From assembly GCA_000434055.1 (NCBI GenBank), contig HF999610.1:1-57093 (forward strand): 57,093 nucleotides of DNA, read 5' to 3'. The position numbers and the translations under genes were made by a program. The notes below the pieces were generated by a model. That model was not told the DNA's origin and did no database searches. It worked only from the letters and a program-made list of their open reading frames with translations. Origin of the DNA: Ruminococcus sp. CAG:488. Its GTDB lineage: Bacteria > Bacillota > Clostridia > Oscillospirales > Acutalibacteraceae. Shown here piece by piece: positions 25,426-34,764 of the stretch (the stretch's first letter is position 1; every line of letters starts with the position of its first letter).

Positions 25426-27324
25426 TTACCCCTCAATTGATTTAATAACAATACCTTTATTGAAGAACGGAATATCACCGATTTCTCCGTATATGAAGCA
25501 ATATGCGGTTTGATCTGTAGGATTAGTTCCGTGCATAACGTAACCGTGCTTATTACTCTTATTCACGCTCTTGCCCTTAGTCGTCTGTCCGGGTCCGACT
25601 GCGGCATGACCGGAGAAGCTGTCAACAAGCATATATCGGTAAAACCAACCGGGACCGGTGCTGAATTTCAAAGAACCGTAAGTATAATTCGATACAGTAT
25701 CCGGTAAAAAGTATCTGTACTTGTAAGCATTATTTGAATAAGAATTTATACGATATTCAGCAACAGTCATAAGATACTTGGTTGTAACCGTTACGGAAGC
25801 AGACATACCGTTCGACGCAGTTACGGTTATTCTTGCTGAACCGATTCCATTTGCTTTAATTCGTCCGTTGGAATCAACCGAAACAACATTGCTGTCCGAT
25901 TTCCATTTGTACGAAACGTTTTTCAAATTGGTATCTACCGAAAGCTGAGCCGAATTCTTAATTCCGCTTATCAAGGCTGAACCGTTGCTGCTGTAGCGAC
26001 TGGACGTCTCATCGGAATAGGCGTGATTAAACCTCTGGCCGCCTATTCTCAAATACGGCTTTTCAAAGTTAGCGATGTACGTACCGCCGCCGACGGGTAC
26101 CCGTACCTGCTGCCGCTTTGTGTTCGAGTTTATTTTTCCTGTCCATTCAACGAACATGTAGTTATTGCTCTCTGCGTCAATGACAAACGGAGTATTGAAA
26201 TCAAGCGTAACGCTTACGTTGTTACCCTCTGCCGTTGTTGTTCGCTGAGTTTTTCCGTCTGCAATAAGAATTGCGGTTCCTCTGCCTGCGGTCTGAACAT
26301 TGACAGTAAATTTCTTAGGCTTGAAGAGCGCCTTTACACTGACATCTCTCCTGACCTTTATACTTAAAATATTCTTTGTAGACTCGCCCTGGTCAATAAC
26401 ACCGTTGCCGTTTTCGTCCCAGCCGAGGAAATCGTATCCGCCGGCAACTCTCGGAGTTGCAACAAGCGTTGCAGTATCATTCAGCTTGTAGGTTCCGCTT
26501 CCGCTGACACTGCCGTATTCGCTGTTGTTTGGAGTTCCGACAACATAATAATCTGTCTTTACAAAAGATGCCGTGAATGTTAGATCACAGCTTATATTTT
26601 CAAGCTTTTTCGGATTCTCCGAACCGCCCTCAAGCCATCCGACGAATTTGCAGCCGTATGACGGATATGCGGAAATAGTCGTTGAAGCGCCTTTTTTGAC
26701 CTTAATAGTGCCGCTTGTTGTACCCATACTCTCGTTTGCCGATTTAACGGTAATGGTATAGGTTTCCTTGCCCATGTTGCTTACTCTTGCAGCCTTGGTC
26801 ATCGGGAACGACTTGAAGCCCAAAATCGGGAACTGCAGTTCGACATTGTATTTGACATAAACAACTGTTTCGCCCGTGTCTCCGTTATAGGAGCAACCCG
26901 AAAAATCAATGCCGTTAATGCCGTCTTTGACGCCGTATTTTTTCAGCACTGAATCAGCCTTTGACTCGGACTCGGCAATAGCGGAAATGAAATTGTTCCT
27001 TGCAACCTCCACAATATTGGCATTTGTCAGCTTTTCGAGCGCCGATTTCGGAATTGATTCACCGGCATATATATGATTTGAAACCGCAAGCAGTTTTTCG
27101 ATATTTTCTTCGGTGGCACCTGCACGTAGCATTGACTCCGACGAAATAGCATCGGCAGCCTGTAATGTAGCATGACTGACCGTATTCTGTGCACTGTAAA
27201 CCCTGTTAAAGCTCAGAAGAAACAGTACAAAGAACATAAACAAGGTCAATGTCAGCGACGCTTCAACAGTTAATGCTGCTTTTTCTTTTTTCAATGTTTT
27301 CACCACCAAATCAGAATCCGACAT
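25426..27324 (-). CDS. TadE-like pseudopilin fused to InlB-type and Ig-like domains
   Basis: About 632 residues; ATG 27324 overlaps the previous gene's end, and GTG at 27303 is an alternative that gives a more typical short basic leader. The prepilin-like start KKEKAALTVEASLTLTLFMFF with a membrane helix, then ELQFPILGFKSFPM, mark a TadE/TadF-type minor pilin. Unlike ordinary TadE (150-200 residues), it goes on with divergent InlB B-repeat-like units (around CKFVGWLEGG and GYDFLGWDENG), an Ig-like BIG2 domain (VVSVDSNGRIKANGIGSARITVTAS) and a unique C-terminus. The extension should face outwards, giving an adhesive or tip subunit. Domain calls are by eye. Confidence 0.8.
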   Translation of the reverse strand: MSDSDLVVKTLKKEKAALTVEASLTLTLFMFFVLFLLSFNRVYSAQNTVSHATLQAADAISSESMLRAGATEENIEKLLAVSNHIYAGESIPKSALEKLTNANIVEVARNNFISAIAESESKADSVLKKYGVKDGINGIDFSGCSYNGDTGETVVYVKYNVELQFPILGFKSFPMTKAARVSNMGKETYTITVKSANESMGTTSGTIKVKKGASTTISAYPSYGCKFVGWLEGGSENPKKLENISCDLTFTASFVKTDYYVVGTPNNSEYGSVSGSGTYKLNDTATLVATPRVAGGYDFLGWDENGNGVIDQGESTKNILSIKVRRDVSVKALFKPKKFTVNVQTAGRGTAILIADGKTQRTTTAEGNNVSVTLDFNTPFVIDAESNNYMFVEWTGKINSNTKRQQVRVPVGGGTYIANFEKPYLRIGGQRFNHAYSDETSSRYSSNGSALISGIKNSAQLSVDTNLKNVSYKWKSDSNVVSVDSNGRIKANGIGSARITVTASNGMSASVTVTTKYLMTVAEYRINSYSNNAYKYRYFLPDTVSNYTYGSLKFSTGPGWFYRYMLVDSFSGHAAVGPGQTTKGKSVNKSNKHGYVMHGTNPTDQTAYCFIYGEIGDIPFFNKGIVIKSIEG

Positions 27325-29029
27325 ACTTGGTACTCGTAAATGTTGTTCCGGCAAAAGCATTTCCGTCTGTATTCACCGAAATTACGGGCAAAAGTGTACT
27401 TAATGTCGCGTCCGTTTTTACACGACAGTATGTATAATATTTTTTCGATTGGAAAGATACCGTTTCGCCGAGAACATGAGCCTGCTTATATCTCATTTCA
27501 ATCTGAATAAGATCGGAAAAGCGCATGAGCTTATCGGAATTTGATACGAACCATAAAGCTGCGGCAATATAGTCGCTGTATCCGGCATCAAACGTTCCGT
27601 CAACCGTATAGCAATCCGTTTCAGATTCACCGACGGTTTTCTTAACGGTTTTGACCGAGCCGATACTGTTCTTTAAAACGCTCAGAATATCACAGGTTCT
27701 TGAAAAAGAGCTGAATGCGGTAATTCTTGACGGATCAAGAAACAAGCCTGTCTTTGTCATCGGGACATAGACAGAATTGCCGTATGCCGTCATAAGCTCC
27801 ATATCAATAAGTGATTCATAATAGCCAAGCAAGACCTTGGTTGCGGCAGGTGCCGAAGAAGCGAAGGCATTGTTTGCAATGCAATTCATGTTATCCACAA
27901 ATCGCAGGAAGAAAATCATCCAATAAGCTGCTTCCTGATTATCCTTTTCACTTCCCGAGCCGTTAAAAATATACTCGGCGCAGGACGAAACAAAATTTTC
28001 TGACGATCTCGAATCGGTAGCTCCCGAATAACCGTTCGGGATATATGTTCTGTTCGCGCAATGCTTTGCGAGGTAGGAATTTATCATCAAATTTACCTGT
28101 GAGCTGTCGCCCGAGGAAAGCTGTGACATAGCGTTACCCATCGCAGATACAATATTCGCCGCAATGTCTGCAAGTCCACCTGTTCCTGCGACCTGTTGCC
28201 TTTTCATCTTTTCACGAATTCCCGAGTAATCCATGCTGACCGATACAGTGTCCTCATCGTCCTCGTTAACGGCACTTATGTTGCCGATAGACGAAGAATA
28301 TGCAGGAACGACATTTTTTGCATCGTCAAGAGTCGCCTGGATCGCCTCGACCTCACTGTCGGGAACGATATCCTTCACGGTGCCTGTCTTTGACGGCAGA
28401 ATCGAGGTTACAGACGCCGAAAGATTCGCCACACTGCCCTCGTCGTATATTTTCAGGTCAGTAAATGCCGACTCCACATAGGAGCAAGCCGCCATAACGA
28501 GTCCGCTCGGATTTGTTCCGCCGACAGCCGCATTAAGTATCGGCTGAACGGTGCCGCATTTTGAAATAAACGAGCCGAGGAATTCATTCACGTTATTCGT
28601 GTTAAGTGCAAACGAATAGCTGCTTTTAAGATATTTCGATTTTGAAAGAATCTGCCTTTTCAAAACCGAGGGATATGTTAAATTATAAAATCCCGTCATA
28701 TTTGAATCGGAAATTCTGTACAGGCAGGTAGCATTATTTCCGATATAGTCGGCATTCAAATCCGAGTCAAACAGCACATTTTCGCTGAAAGCCGCTTTTG
28801 TGTCGTTATCATCGGTAAATGCGAGAATACCGAAGCGCTGATAAAGATCCATATCATAATTTGAAAGCACAGATGAAGCCGCACTGATATTCACCTCGGA
28901 GAGCTGATTTTTTGCGCTCTGATATCTTCCCGCCTCAATGATGAGTGTACCGAAGGAGAGCACGGTCATAAGCAACAGCGAGATAAAAACGGTAATAACA
29001 CCCTGTGTTTTTTTCAAAAAGCCGCTCAT
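27311..29029 (-). CDS. DUF5702 / TadG-like pilus-associated protein
   Basis: 572 residues. The N-terminus QGVITVFISLLLMTVLSFGTLIIEAGRYQ is the conserved DUF5702 start: a short basic leader and a pilin-like hydrophobic helix followed by an Arg-Tyr-Gln element, then a large extracytoplasmic part rich in Ser, Asn and Asp. The family co-occurs with Firmicutes Tad loci and is considered TadG-like. It overlaps the upstream gene by four bases (ATGA) and is followed by the TadE fusion gene with a 14-base overlap, so the three are one tightly coupled group. A role in pilus assembly or anchoring is likely. Confidence 0.75.
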   Translation of the reverse strand: MSGFLKKTQGVITVFISLLLMTVLSFGTLIIEAGRYQSAKNQLSEVNISAASSVLSNYDMDLYQRFGILAFTDDNDTKAAFSENVLFDSDLNADYIGNNATCLYRISDSNMTGFYNLTYPSVLKRQILSKSKYLKSSYSFALNTNNVNEFLGSFISKCGTVQPILNAAVGGTNPSGLVMAACSYVESAFTDLKIYDEGSVANLSASVTSILPSKTGTVKDIVPDSEVEAIQATLDDAKNVVPAYSSSIGNISAVNEDDEDTVSVSMDYSGIREKMKRQQVAGTGGLADIAANIVSAMGNAMSQLSSGDSSQVNLMINSYLAKHCANRTYIPNGYSGATDSRSSENFVSSCAEYIFNGSGSEKDNQEAAYWMIFFLRFVDNMNCIANNAFASSAPAATKVLLGYYESLIDMELMTAYGNSVYVPMTKTGLFLDPSRITAFSSFSRTCDILSVLKNSIGSVKTVKKTVGESETDCYTVDGTFDAGYSDYIAAALWFVSNSDKLMRFSDLIQIEMRYKQAHVLGETVSFQSKKYYTYCRVKTDATLSTLLPVISVNTDGNAFAGTTFTSTKYVGF

Positions 29030-29736
29030 TTTGTTTGTCCTTTCGAATTATCGATTGATAAATCAATATCATAATTCATGTTTTTTGTATCTTCCGATTT
29101 TGTTGTTCTGTAAAGCTTGATTATCACGCCGTACGTATCTTCCCGAAGCTCTCTGAAAAGCCAGATATCTCCGTTCTTATCCTTTATGCTCAGCTCAAGC
29201 CATGCTTTTCCGTCAACAACCGCCTGATACGATTCGAGAGACTCCTTATCAAGCTTATGCATAACAGCATTATCGGGTGTTTCTATGATATAAAAGCTGT
29301 CATATGTTGTGTGAAATCTTTCCGAGAAGCTTTTAAGTGCTGCAAGAGACTTTGCTTTCAGCTCCTCGGCGCTTATTTTTGTTTCCCCGGTATAGTCCGT
29401 AAACGGATGTCCCTCACATTCAAATCGGCGAACGCTTTTGTCGGTATTCAGGTCGGCAATAACCCCCGATTCAAAACCGAACAATTTGTAGCCGCTGATT
29501 ACCGTCACCCCGTTCGTATTTGAAACCTTCAAGCCGTCTTCCTTAGCCTTCTTGTTGATTTCATCGAGAGTATTCGTGTTTAATATATCGTTTATCTCCG
29601 TCGGAGAGCTTGGATCCTCGGCTTTGTTTCCGTCCTGGGAAACAAAACCGAAAATACGCAATGCAGCTCCGGCAAGCAGCAAAACAATACCTAATGTGGC
29701 AAAAATAATTCGTAATTTTTTCAAATGAATCACCAT
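29026..29736 (-). CDS. Hypothetical membrane-anchored protein in the Tad operon
   Basis: About 236 residues from the ATG at 29736, just at the end of the upstream gene (stop at 29741); a TTG four codons later has a better placed GGTGA and is also possible, and an upstream frame start at 29802 is not supported. One membrane helix near the N-terminus (FATLGIVLLLAGAALRIFGF), then a soluble outside domain of mixed alpha/beta type with no family I recognise. It is sandwiched between pilin-like genes with overlaps on both sides, so it probably helps pilus biogenesis. Function unknown. Confidence 0.6.
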   Translation of the reverse strand: MVIHLKKLRIIFATLGIVLLLAGAALRIFGFVSQDGNKAEDPSSPTEINDILNTNTLDEINKKAKEDGLKVSNTNGVTVISGYKLFGFESGVIADLNTDKSVRRFECEGHPFTDYTGETKISAEELKAKSLAALKSFSERFHTTYDSFYIIETPDNAVMHKLDKESLESYQAVVDGKAWLELSIKDKNGDIWLFRELREDTYGVIIKLYRTTKSEDTKNMNYDIDLSIDNSKGQTK

Positions 29737-29740
29737 AATT

Positions 29741-31414
29741 TTAATACAGTTCCGGTATATTTGTCTCTGGTCTTGGATGGGCACTCCAATAAGCATTATC
29801 AATTATTTTGGGGTATTTACATTTCATTATTTTCCTGCCTTTCCAAGTCTTAGCACAACCTGTTTTGTAAGCCTTTGCATCTGCTTCAGACTCATTAGTA
29901 TGTCCAAAGCAACGAATAAGTCTTGCATTATATTCATACGCATTGCATTTTGTACAAACTGTATGCTGAGCCCACTTCGTTACTCCTGGTGAACGATGTT
30001 GAGAGTTTTCACCCTTATTAAGATCTTGAGGCGGATTAAGTTCATGCGTAACGCCGCAACGTCCGGTGAAATCATGGTCACCGTATTCAACATGACGATT
30101 TCCCAAGATCGCTCCGCAAACCGTGCAACGGTCTACATACTCATACCTCGTACAATCGTTGTTAACAACCTCTCTGTAGCTGCTCGGATGCGTGCAATAC
30201 CAATGAGCAAAGAGATTTACATTGATTTTCGGCACTGTATGTGAGAAATACTGACTTCCGTTGTCTCGGTCGCTGAACCATCCGCTGAAGCCGTAGCCGT
30301 AGCGATTCGGAGTCGGCATATTGCCTATCATTTCTCCAGGTACAACAAAGGATCTGTTCGGGCTTACGCTGCCGCCGTTTGCGTCATATTTAACGCAAAT
30401 GTACTTCAATATGGTAACGTTTATCGAATCGGCGTCGGGTATTTTTGTGCTTGCCTTAAACTCGGCATTGTTATACCACCAGCAATAGAATTTATTGTCG
30501 CCGCTCTCGCCCGGTCCTGCCGGAAGGCTGTTTCCACTGTTGGAATACGGCTGATTTCTGTGAGCAAAAACCCTTGAAAGCTCTGTGGTTCCGTCATAAT
30601 TCATGAAGGACACTACGCAATCGTACTCGGCAAAAACATTCATGTTGCCCGTAACAATTGTATCCTTCGTAAAGGTTTCGCCCGTTTCTGTCTTCCAACG
30701 GTAAAATTTCTGTCCGTTCTGCTTGGGATCGCCCGGAAATTTTGTCTGCTCCGCATTTGAAAGCTTCATCGTATCGGCAATGCTCATATCGTGCATTACT
30801 TCAACGGTTTTCAGCAGAGTATTTTCCCTGTCATAAAACTTGACGGTGTAGTTTTCCGTAACGTCAATTTTATCCACCGCATCAATCGTGTTGATGTAAT
30901 CAAGTATTTCATAGCAGTCCGCTCTTCCCGTAGCCTTGTAGTGAATTGTGGTGCTTTCGAGTCCTAAGAGCTTTACAAACGGTAATTCGTAGTCCACCTC
31001 AACGGTAACAATGACTTGTGCTCTGAGCAGAGCGCCTTTTTTATTTTCAATTTTAACCTCAATTTTCGGCTCATCCGATTTCAGAAATCTGCCTTTTGCA
31101 AGTCTGTAGCGTGAATACCACTCCGCCTTTTTGGTTATTACATTGGAATACGCCTGATTTTTCATCTTAATAACCATGCCGTCATTATCAAGATTAGAAA
31201 CATCTATATAACCGGTCACGGGGTCCTTTCCGCTGTTGCTGTAAACCTGAGCAATATTTGACGCAGTTTGATTCGCAGTTGAGGTAATAAGGGTCTGATG
31301 GTACATGATAAGCCCAAGGTACGCCAAGGTCACAATTACGACAATAACAACTGTCATAACAAGTGACGCTTCGACCATTACTTCACCCTTTTCTCTTTTC
31401 AACAGTCGTTTCAA
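29741..31414 (-). CDS. TadE-like pseudopilin with InlB B-repeats and Cys/His-rich C-terminus
   Basis: 557 residues starting at a TTG after AAGGAG. The leader KRLLKREKGEVMVEASLVMTV with membrane helix (about 14-36) and the segment ELPFVKLLGLESTTIHYKATGRADCYE are TadE features. Beyond residue about 185 come beta units of InlB B-repeat/Flg_new type (KFYRWKTETGETFT, KYDANGGSVSP, GYGFSGWFSDRDNGSQY, FAHWYC), then a Cys/His-rich end with CTVC and other paired cysteines that may bind zinc or form disulphides. This is a minor pilin made three times longer by a putative adhesive part, like its neighbour at 25426. Confidence 0.8.
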   Translation of the reverse strand: MKRLLKREKGEVMVEASLVMTVVIVVIVTLAYLGLIMYHQTLITSTANQTASNIAQVYSNSGKDPVTGYIDVSNLDNDGMVIKMKNQAYSNVITKKAEWYSRYRLAKGRFLKSDEPKIEVKIENKKGALLRAQVIVTVEVDYELPFVKLLGLESTTIHYKATGRADCYEILDYINTIDAVDKIDVTENYTVKFYDRENTLLKTVEVMHDMSIADTMKLSNAEQTKFPGDPKQNGQKFYRWKTETGETFTKDTIVTGNMNVFAEYDCVVSFMNYDGTTELSRVFAHRNQPYSNSGNSLPAGPGESGDNKFYCWWYNNAEFKASTKIPDADSINVTILKYICVKYDANGGSVSPNRSFVVPGEMIGNMPTPNRYGYGFSGWFSDRDNGSQYFSHTVPKINVNLFAHWYCTHPSSYREVVNNDCTRYEYVDRCTVCGAILGNRHVEYGDHDFTGRCGVTHELNPPQDLNKGENSQHRSPGVTKWAQHTVCTKCNAYEYNARLIRCFGHTNESEADAKAYKTGCAKTWKGRKIMKCKYPKIIDNAYWSAHPRPETNIPELY

Positions 31415-31421
31415 CTATCAT

Positions 31422-32834
31422 TCACTCCTTGGTATCTTCAACATAGTAAAGCTGTATATCCGACCAATATCCCTTTGACTCGATAAAGCATTTTCCCGAG
31501 GCGCTGAAATCAATTACATTGTCAAATCCGGCGTCTATAACCGTTTTGTCCTTCGTATTGATAAAGTTCCATACTCCGTTTTCACGAACGCCCGCCATTC
31601 CGTTTGAGAAAGAACGTGCTTCTTCATACTTAGGTTTGATCACAGTCTCACCGTTTGAATCAACGAAGCCCCACTTATCGCCGATTTTGACCGCTGCATA
31701 TGAGCCGTCAACAAAGGCTTTAGCTCCGTCACATGTCAGGCTTCCTACCGTAACAATATCGTTGTTCTTAACCGTATAAAGATGATACTTTCCGTTTTCT
31801 GCGGCAAAAATCAGATTTTTCGGAGAACATTCGCCCGCATCGTTTACAACTATATCCGAGAATGATTTTCCGATCTGCTTGCCGCTGCCGTCAATAATTT
31901 TCCACTCTGTTTTTGAAATCTGCACGGGAGCAATATTATTGCGATATGTTCCCGCAAACATATACGGACCGCTCAACTGCTCAACCTTTTCGGAATTCGG
32001 GTCAAATGAATAGAAATAAAAATTCTCTCCCATCTGACACGAGAAAATCAATTTGTTTTTATTGTCTGCGGACACTTTGACAATCGGCGAAGCGCCTGTA
32101 ATCGCTTTATCGAGGTAAATCTGTTTTGTACCGAGATTATCAACAATATATACGATTTTGTTGCCGTCTCCGTCAAGCTTTGAGACGATTGCATATTTAA
32201 CATTCTTGTCATCTACCGAGAATTCACTGCTGAAATTCGTTGCCCAAAGATATTTTCCCGGAATAATGCTCTCTCCGCCTGCGGAAATAATTGAGCAGGC
32301 TCCGTTGGACTCAACAACATAATTGCCGTTGCTCTCACTCTTTACGTGGTCATACATCGTATAATTCATTTCATATGTATAACGCATTTTTTCCGTAAGG
32401 TCGCTCAGCTTTTTGGACTCAAGACTCATTCTTTTTGCCTGCTTCAAATAGTCGGCACAAGCTTCGTATTCTTCATATTTATAGCAAAATTCGCATACTC
32501 GCTCATAAACGGATGTTTCCTTATAATAATCCTTGATCATTTCTTCAAGAATTGTATCTATATCTGCTGAGTTTGACAGCTCACCGTATTCAACGCCCTC
32601 ATCCATGACATCTATTTTTGCGATGCACACAGCCGTTGATTTTTTAATGCTCAAAGCTTCATCATACTTCTCAACCGACTTTGCATAAAGCTTTTGTTCC
32701 TGATACTGCTGAGCTTTTTCAACGCATTTGTCAAACTTTGAAGCTCCTCCGAATGTACCGGTAAACACAATATATCCCGCTATTACATTAAGAAAAATTA
32801 AAGCAATTATTACAAGCGTTTTATTATTTTTCAT
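31422..32834 (-). CDS. WG-repeat protein with TPR-like region, membrane anchored
   Basis: 470 residues. One N-terminal membrane helix (6-26) is followed by a TPR-like helical region (KCVEKAQQYQEQKLYAKSVEKYDEAL and onward to about 165). The rest is beta-repeat sequence; the last part shows clear WG repeats (KIGDKWGFVDSNGETVIKPKYEEARSF in two near copies; ENGVWNFINTKDK). WG repeats form beta-propeller-like sheets and are common in envelope proteins of Clostridia. The gene is between the prepilin peptidase and the first TadE gene. It could be a TadD-like assembly lipoprotein substitute; this is inference. Confidence 0.7.
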   Translation of the reverse strand: MKNNKTLVIIALIFLNVIAGYIVFTGTFGGASKFDKCVEKAQQYQEQKLYAKSVEKYDEALSIKKSTAVCIAKIDVMDEGVEYGELSNSADIDTILEEMIKDYYKETSVYERVCEFCYKYEEYEACADYLKQAKRMSLESKKLSDLTEKMRYTYEMNYTMYDHVKSESNGNYVVESNGACSIISAGGESIIPGKYLWATNFSSEFSVDDKNVKYAIVSKLDGDGNKIVYIVDNLGTKQIYLDKAITGASPIVKVSADNKNKLIFSCQMGENFYFYSFDPNSEKVEQLSGPYMFAGTYRNNIAPVQISKTEWKIIDGSGKQIGKSFSDIVVNDAGECSPKNLIFAAENGKYHLYTVKNNDIVTVGSLTCDGAKAFVDGSYAAVKIGDKWGFVDSNGETVIKPKYEEARSFSNGMAGVRENGVWNFINTKDKTVIDAGFDNVIDFSASGKCFIESKGYWSDIQLYYVEDTKE

Positions 32835-32851
32835 GACTTTCTCTCCTCAAT

Positions 32852-33532
32852 TTAATAACTCGTCAATAGAATTGCGACAATATAGCCCACCGCTATGCAC
32901 GGACCGAAGGGGAAGGATCCTTTGCGACCCATTTTATGAGAAACAAGAAGCACAACGGATATAATTGCCGAAACTATCAATGAAACAAACAAGGTGCTGA
33001 AGGTACACATTGATCCCCCGGTTATTCCAATAATTCCAAAAAGCTTCACGTCTCCAAAGCCGATGCTTTGCTTTGTCACGACAGACACAAGCGCCAATGC
33101 GCCGAAGCCTATTGCAAAACCGATCAAATCATTCTTTGCGACATCCTTTATGCTGTCAAGCGCAAAGAACTCATAAACATAAATTACCGCACGGAACAGC
33201 AATCCGATTATTATCAGAATATTCGGAATTATCTTTTTCTTGCTGTCGATCAATGCAGCGAAAAGAACCAAAACAAACAGTCCGTATAATTTGATACAGT
33301 TTATAATCGACGTATTTGAATATAGTGACATTTGCACGAAAAACGAAGCTATCGCACAAATGATTATTATCGAAATCATTGCTCCCTTTTTATAAGGAAG
33401 TATTTCAGAATTTTTATATTTTTGATTTTCTTTCAGCTTGAATTTAGAGCTGAAAATGCCCATATACGAGCAATAAATAAATTCACAGATTACCGTGGCT
33501 ACGCTCACCAAAGAAAAAACAGCGTATTTCAT
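32852..33532 (-). CDS. A24-family prepilin peptidase (TadV/CpaA-like)
   Basis: 226 residues with about seven membrane helices. The two catalytic aspartates of A24 peptidases are in ALIDSKKKIIPN and GFGDVKL. It lacks the methylase domain of PilD, as TadV/CpaA do. It should cut the leader from the Flp1-like pilin encoded just upstream and the TadE-like proteins. GGAGG precedes the ATG. A hairpin without a T-run lies between it and the pilin gene. Confidence 0.9.
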   Translation of the reverse strand: MKYAVFSLVSVATVICEFIYCSYMGIFSSKFKLKENQKYKNSEILPYKKGAMISIIIICAIASFFVQMSLYSNTSIINCIKLYGLFVLVLFAALIDSKKKIIPNILIIIGLLFRAVIYVYEFFALDSIKDVAKNDLIGFAIGFGALALVSVVTKQSIGFGDVKLFGIIGITGGSMCTFSTLFVSLIVSAIISVVLLVSHKMGRKGSFPFGPCIAVGYIVAILLTSY

Positions 33533-33562
33533 TCAATATCCTCCACAATTAACGGGATCCCC

Positions 33563-33587
33563 CTCCCACTGCTCATCACAGTGGGAG
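33563..33587 (-). repeat. Intercistronic hairpin after the pilin gene
   Basis: CTCCCACTG (33563-33571) and CAGTGGGAG (33579-33587) form a perfect 9-bp GC-rich stem between the pilin stop (33607) and the prepilin peptidase start (33532). No T-run follows on the minus strand; GGGGATCC does. It is likely an mRNA stability or partial termination element that keeps pilin expression above the downstream genes. Confidence 0.6.
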
Positions 33588-33606
33588 AGCAAAGTTATTT
33601 GCGCTA

Positions 33607-33822
33607 TTATACAGCATCGGCATTATTCGTTACCTTGTTCATAAGTCGGCGAACAAGACTCGTAATCGAATCTCTGAAAATAACTGCAAGGGCAATAACA
33701 ATAACGATAAGGAGAACGATTGCAATGATATTTGTATCACCGTTTTCTTTCTTGAAAAGATTGATTGCCTTATTCTTTGCGTTGCATCCCATAAAATAAA
33801 TCTTAAAAAGTAAATCTGACAT
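33607..33822 (-). CDS. Flp1-like type IVb pilin
   Basis: 71 residues from the ATG at 33822, eight bases after GGAGG; an in-frame GTG at 33831 overlaps the ribosome site. A basic leader ends at KKENG, and the conserved GDTN then enters a very hydrophobic helix (IIAIVLLIVIVIALAVIF), the pattern of Firmicutes Flp1-like pilins. Cleavage after the glycine by the downstream A24 enzyme would give a mature pilin of about 43 residues. It should be the main pilus subunit and needs high expression. Confidence 0.85.
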   Translation of the reverse strand: MSDLLFKIYFMGCNAKNKAINLFKKENGDTNIIAIVLLIVIVIALAVIFRDSITSLVRRLMNKVTNNADAV

Positions 33823-33870
33823 GATATTCACCTCCCCGCAATTTATTTCTATTTAAGATACCTTGATGTC

Positions 33871-34761
33871 TTATATATCTAGGTTCAGATTTGTCATTAT
33901 CGGAACCATGATTAAGAACAAAACACCGACAAACATGATTACCAACGGAATCAACAATTTTCCCGATGCCAATTCGCCCTTTTTAAGCGTCAGCTGTTTC
34001 TTGGACTCCCAAAGGCTGTCGTTCTGCTCCTGAAGTGCAATTGCAAGATCTCTGCTGCCTTTTTCAAGTCCCTGAACAACGATTGAAGTGAACTTTTTAA
34101 TTTCCGGAGTGCTGCATCTGTTTGCAAAGCTGTAAAGAGCATCTGCTTCGGCAATACCGTTTGAAATATCCTCATTAACCTTTCTCATTTCATATGAGAG
34201 CAAGGTGTCGCCGGAAAAAGCTACTTCTTTCCATGCATCTCTCAAAATCATGCCCGAGTTGACAAGCAACGCTATCGTTGAAACGGCATTCGGAAATTCC
34301 AAAGCAAACTGTTCGCTTCTTGTCTTGATTTTTCTCTCTGTTGCCTGAGAATAAAAATAGTAAACAACAGCAAAAACTATTATCCCCATCACAAAAAACA
34401 GCACGCTGTTCACTCCGCCTACCATCGCGGCAACTGCTGTTATCGCCGTAAACACAAAATAGCTCAGACTGATTTTCTGAGCGTAATAGACCTGTAAATA
34501 ATAGTCTGCATACTTTTCGCCATATAACGTTACTACCTGATCTCTTGTCTTTCTTGCCATTGAGGTTTTAAAATCAAACTTTATCAGTTTAAGAATCTTA
34601 AAACCGACGCCGAATATATCAATAAAGACAAAATCCTTAGGATCAAGCGGCTCAAGATATTCATCATAATCGCTTGATGTTATCAGCAAAAATACAAACG
34701 ATGCACTTGTTAAAATCGACAGTGCAAAAAATACAATTTGAAGAATTATTTCTGATGTCAT
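33871..34761 (-). CDS. tadC: TadC-like pilus assembly membrane protein
   Basis: 296 residues of the type II secretion F (GspF) family: membrane helices near both ends and around 105-150, with a cytoplasmic helical part carrying LALEFPNAVSTIALLVNSGM and GSRDLAIALQEQND, as in TadC. It follows the TadB gene by three bases. With TadB it forms the inner-membrane platform driven by CpaF. Confidence 0.85.
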   Translation of the reverse strand: MTSEIILQIVFFALSILTSASFVFLLITSSDYDEYLEPLDPKDFVFIDIFGVGFKILKLIKFDFKTSMARKTRDQVVTLYGEKYADYYLQVYYAQKISLSYFVFTAITAVAAMVGGVNSVLFFVMGIIVFAVVYYFYSQATERKIKTRSEQFALEFPNAVSTIALLVNSGMILRDAWKEVAFSGDTLLSYEMRKVNEDISNGIAEADALYSFANRCSTPEIKKFTSIVVQGLEKGSRDLAIALQEQNDSLWESKKQLTLKKGELASGKLLIPLVIMFVGVLFLIMVPIMTNLNLDI

Positions 34762-34764
34762 CTT

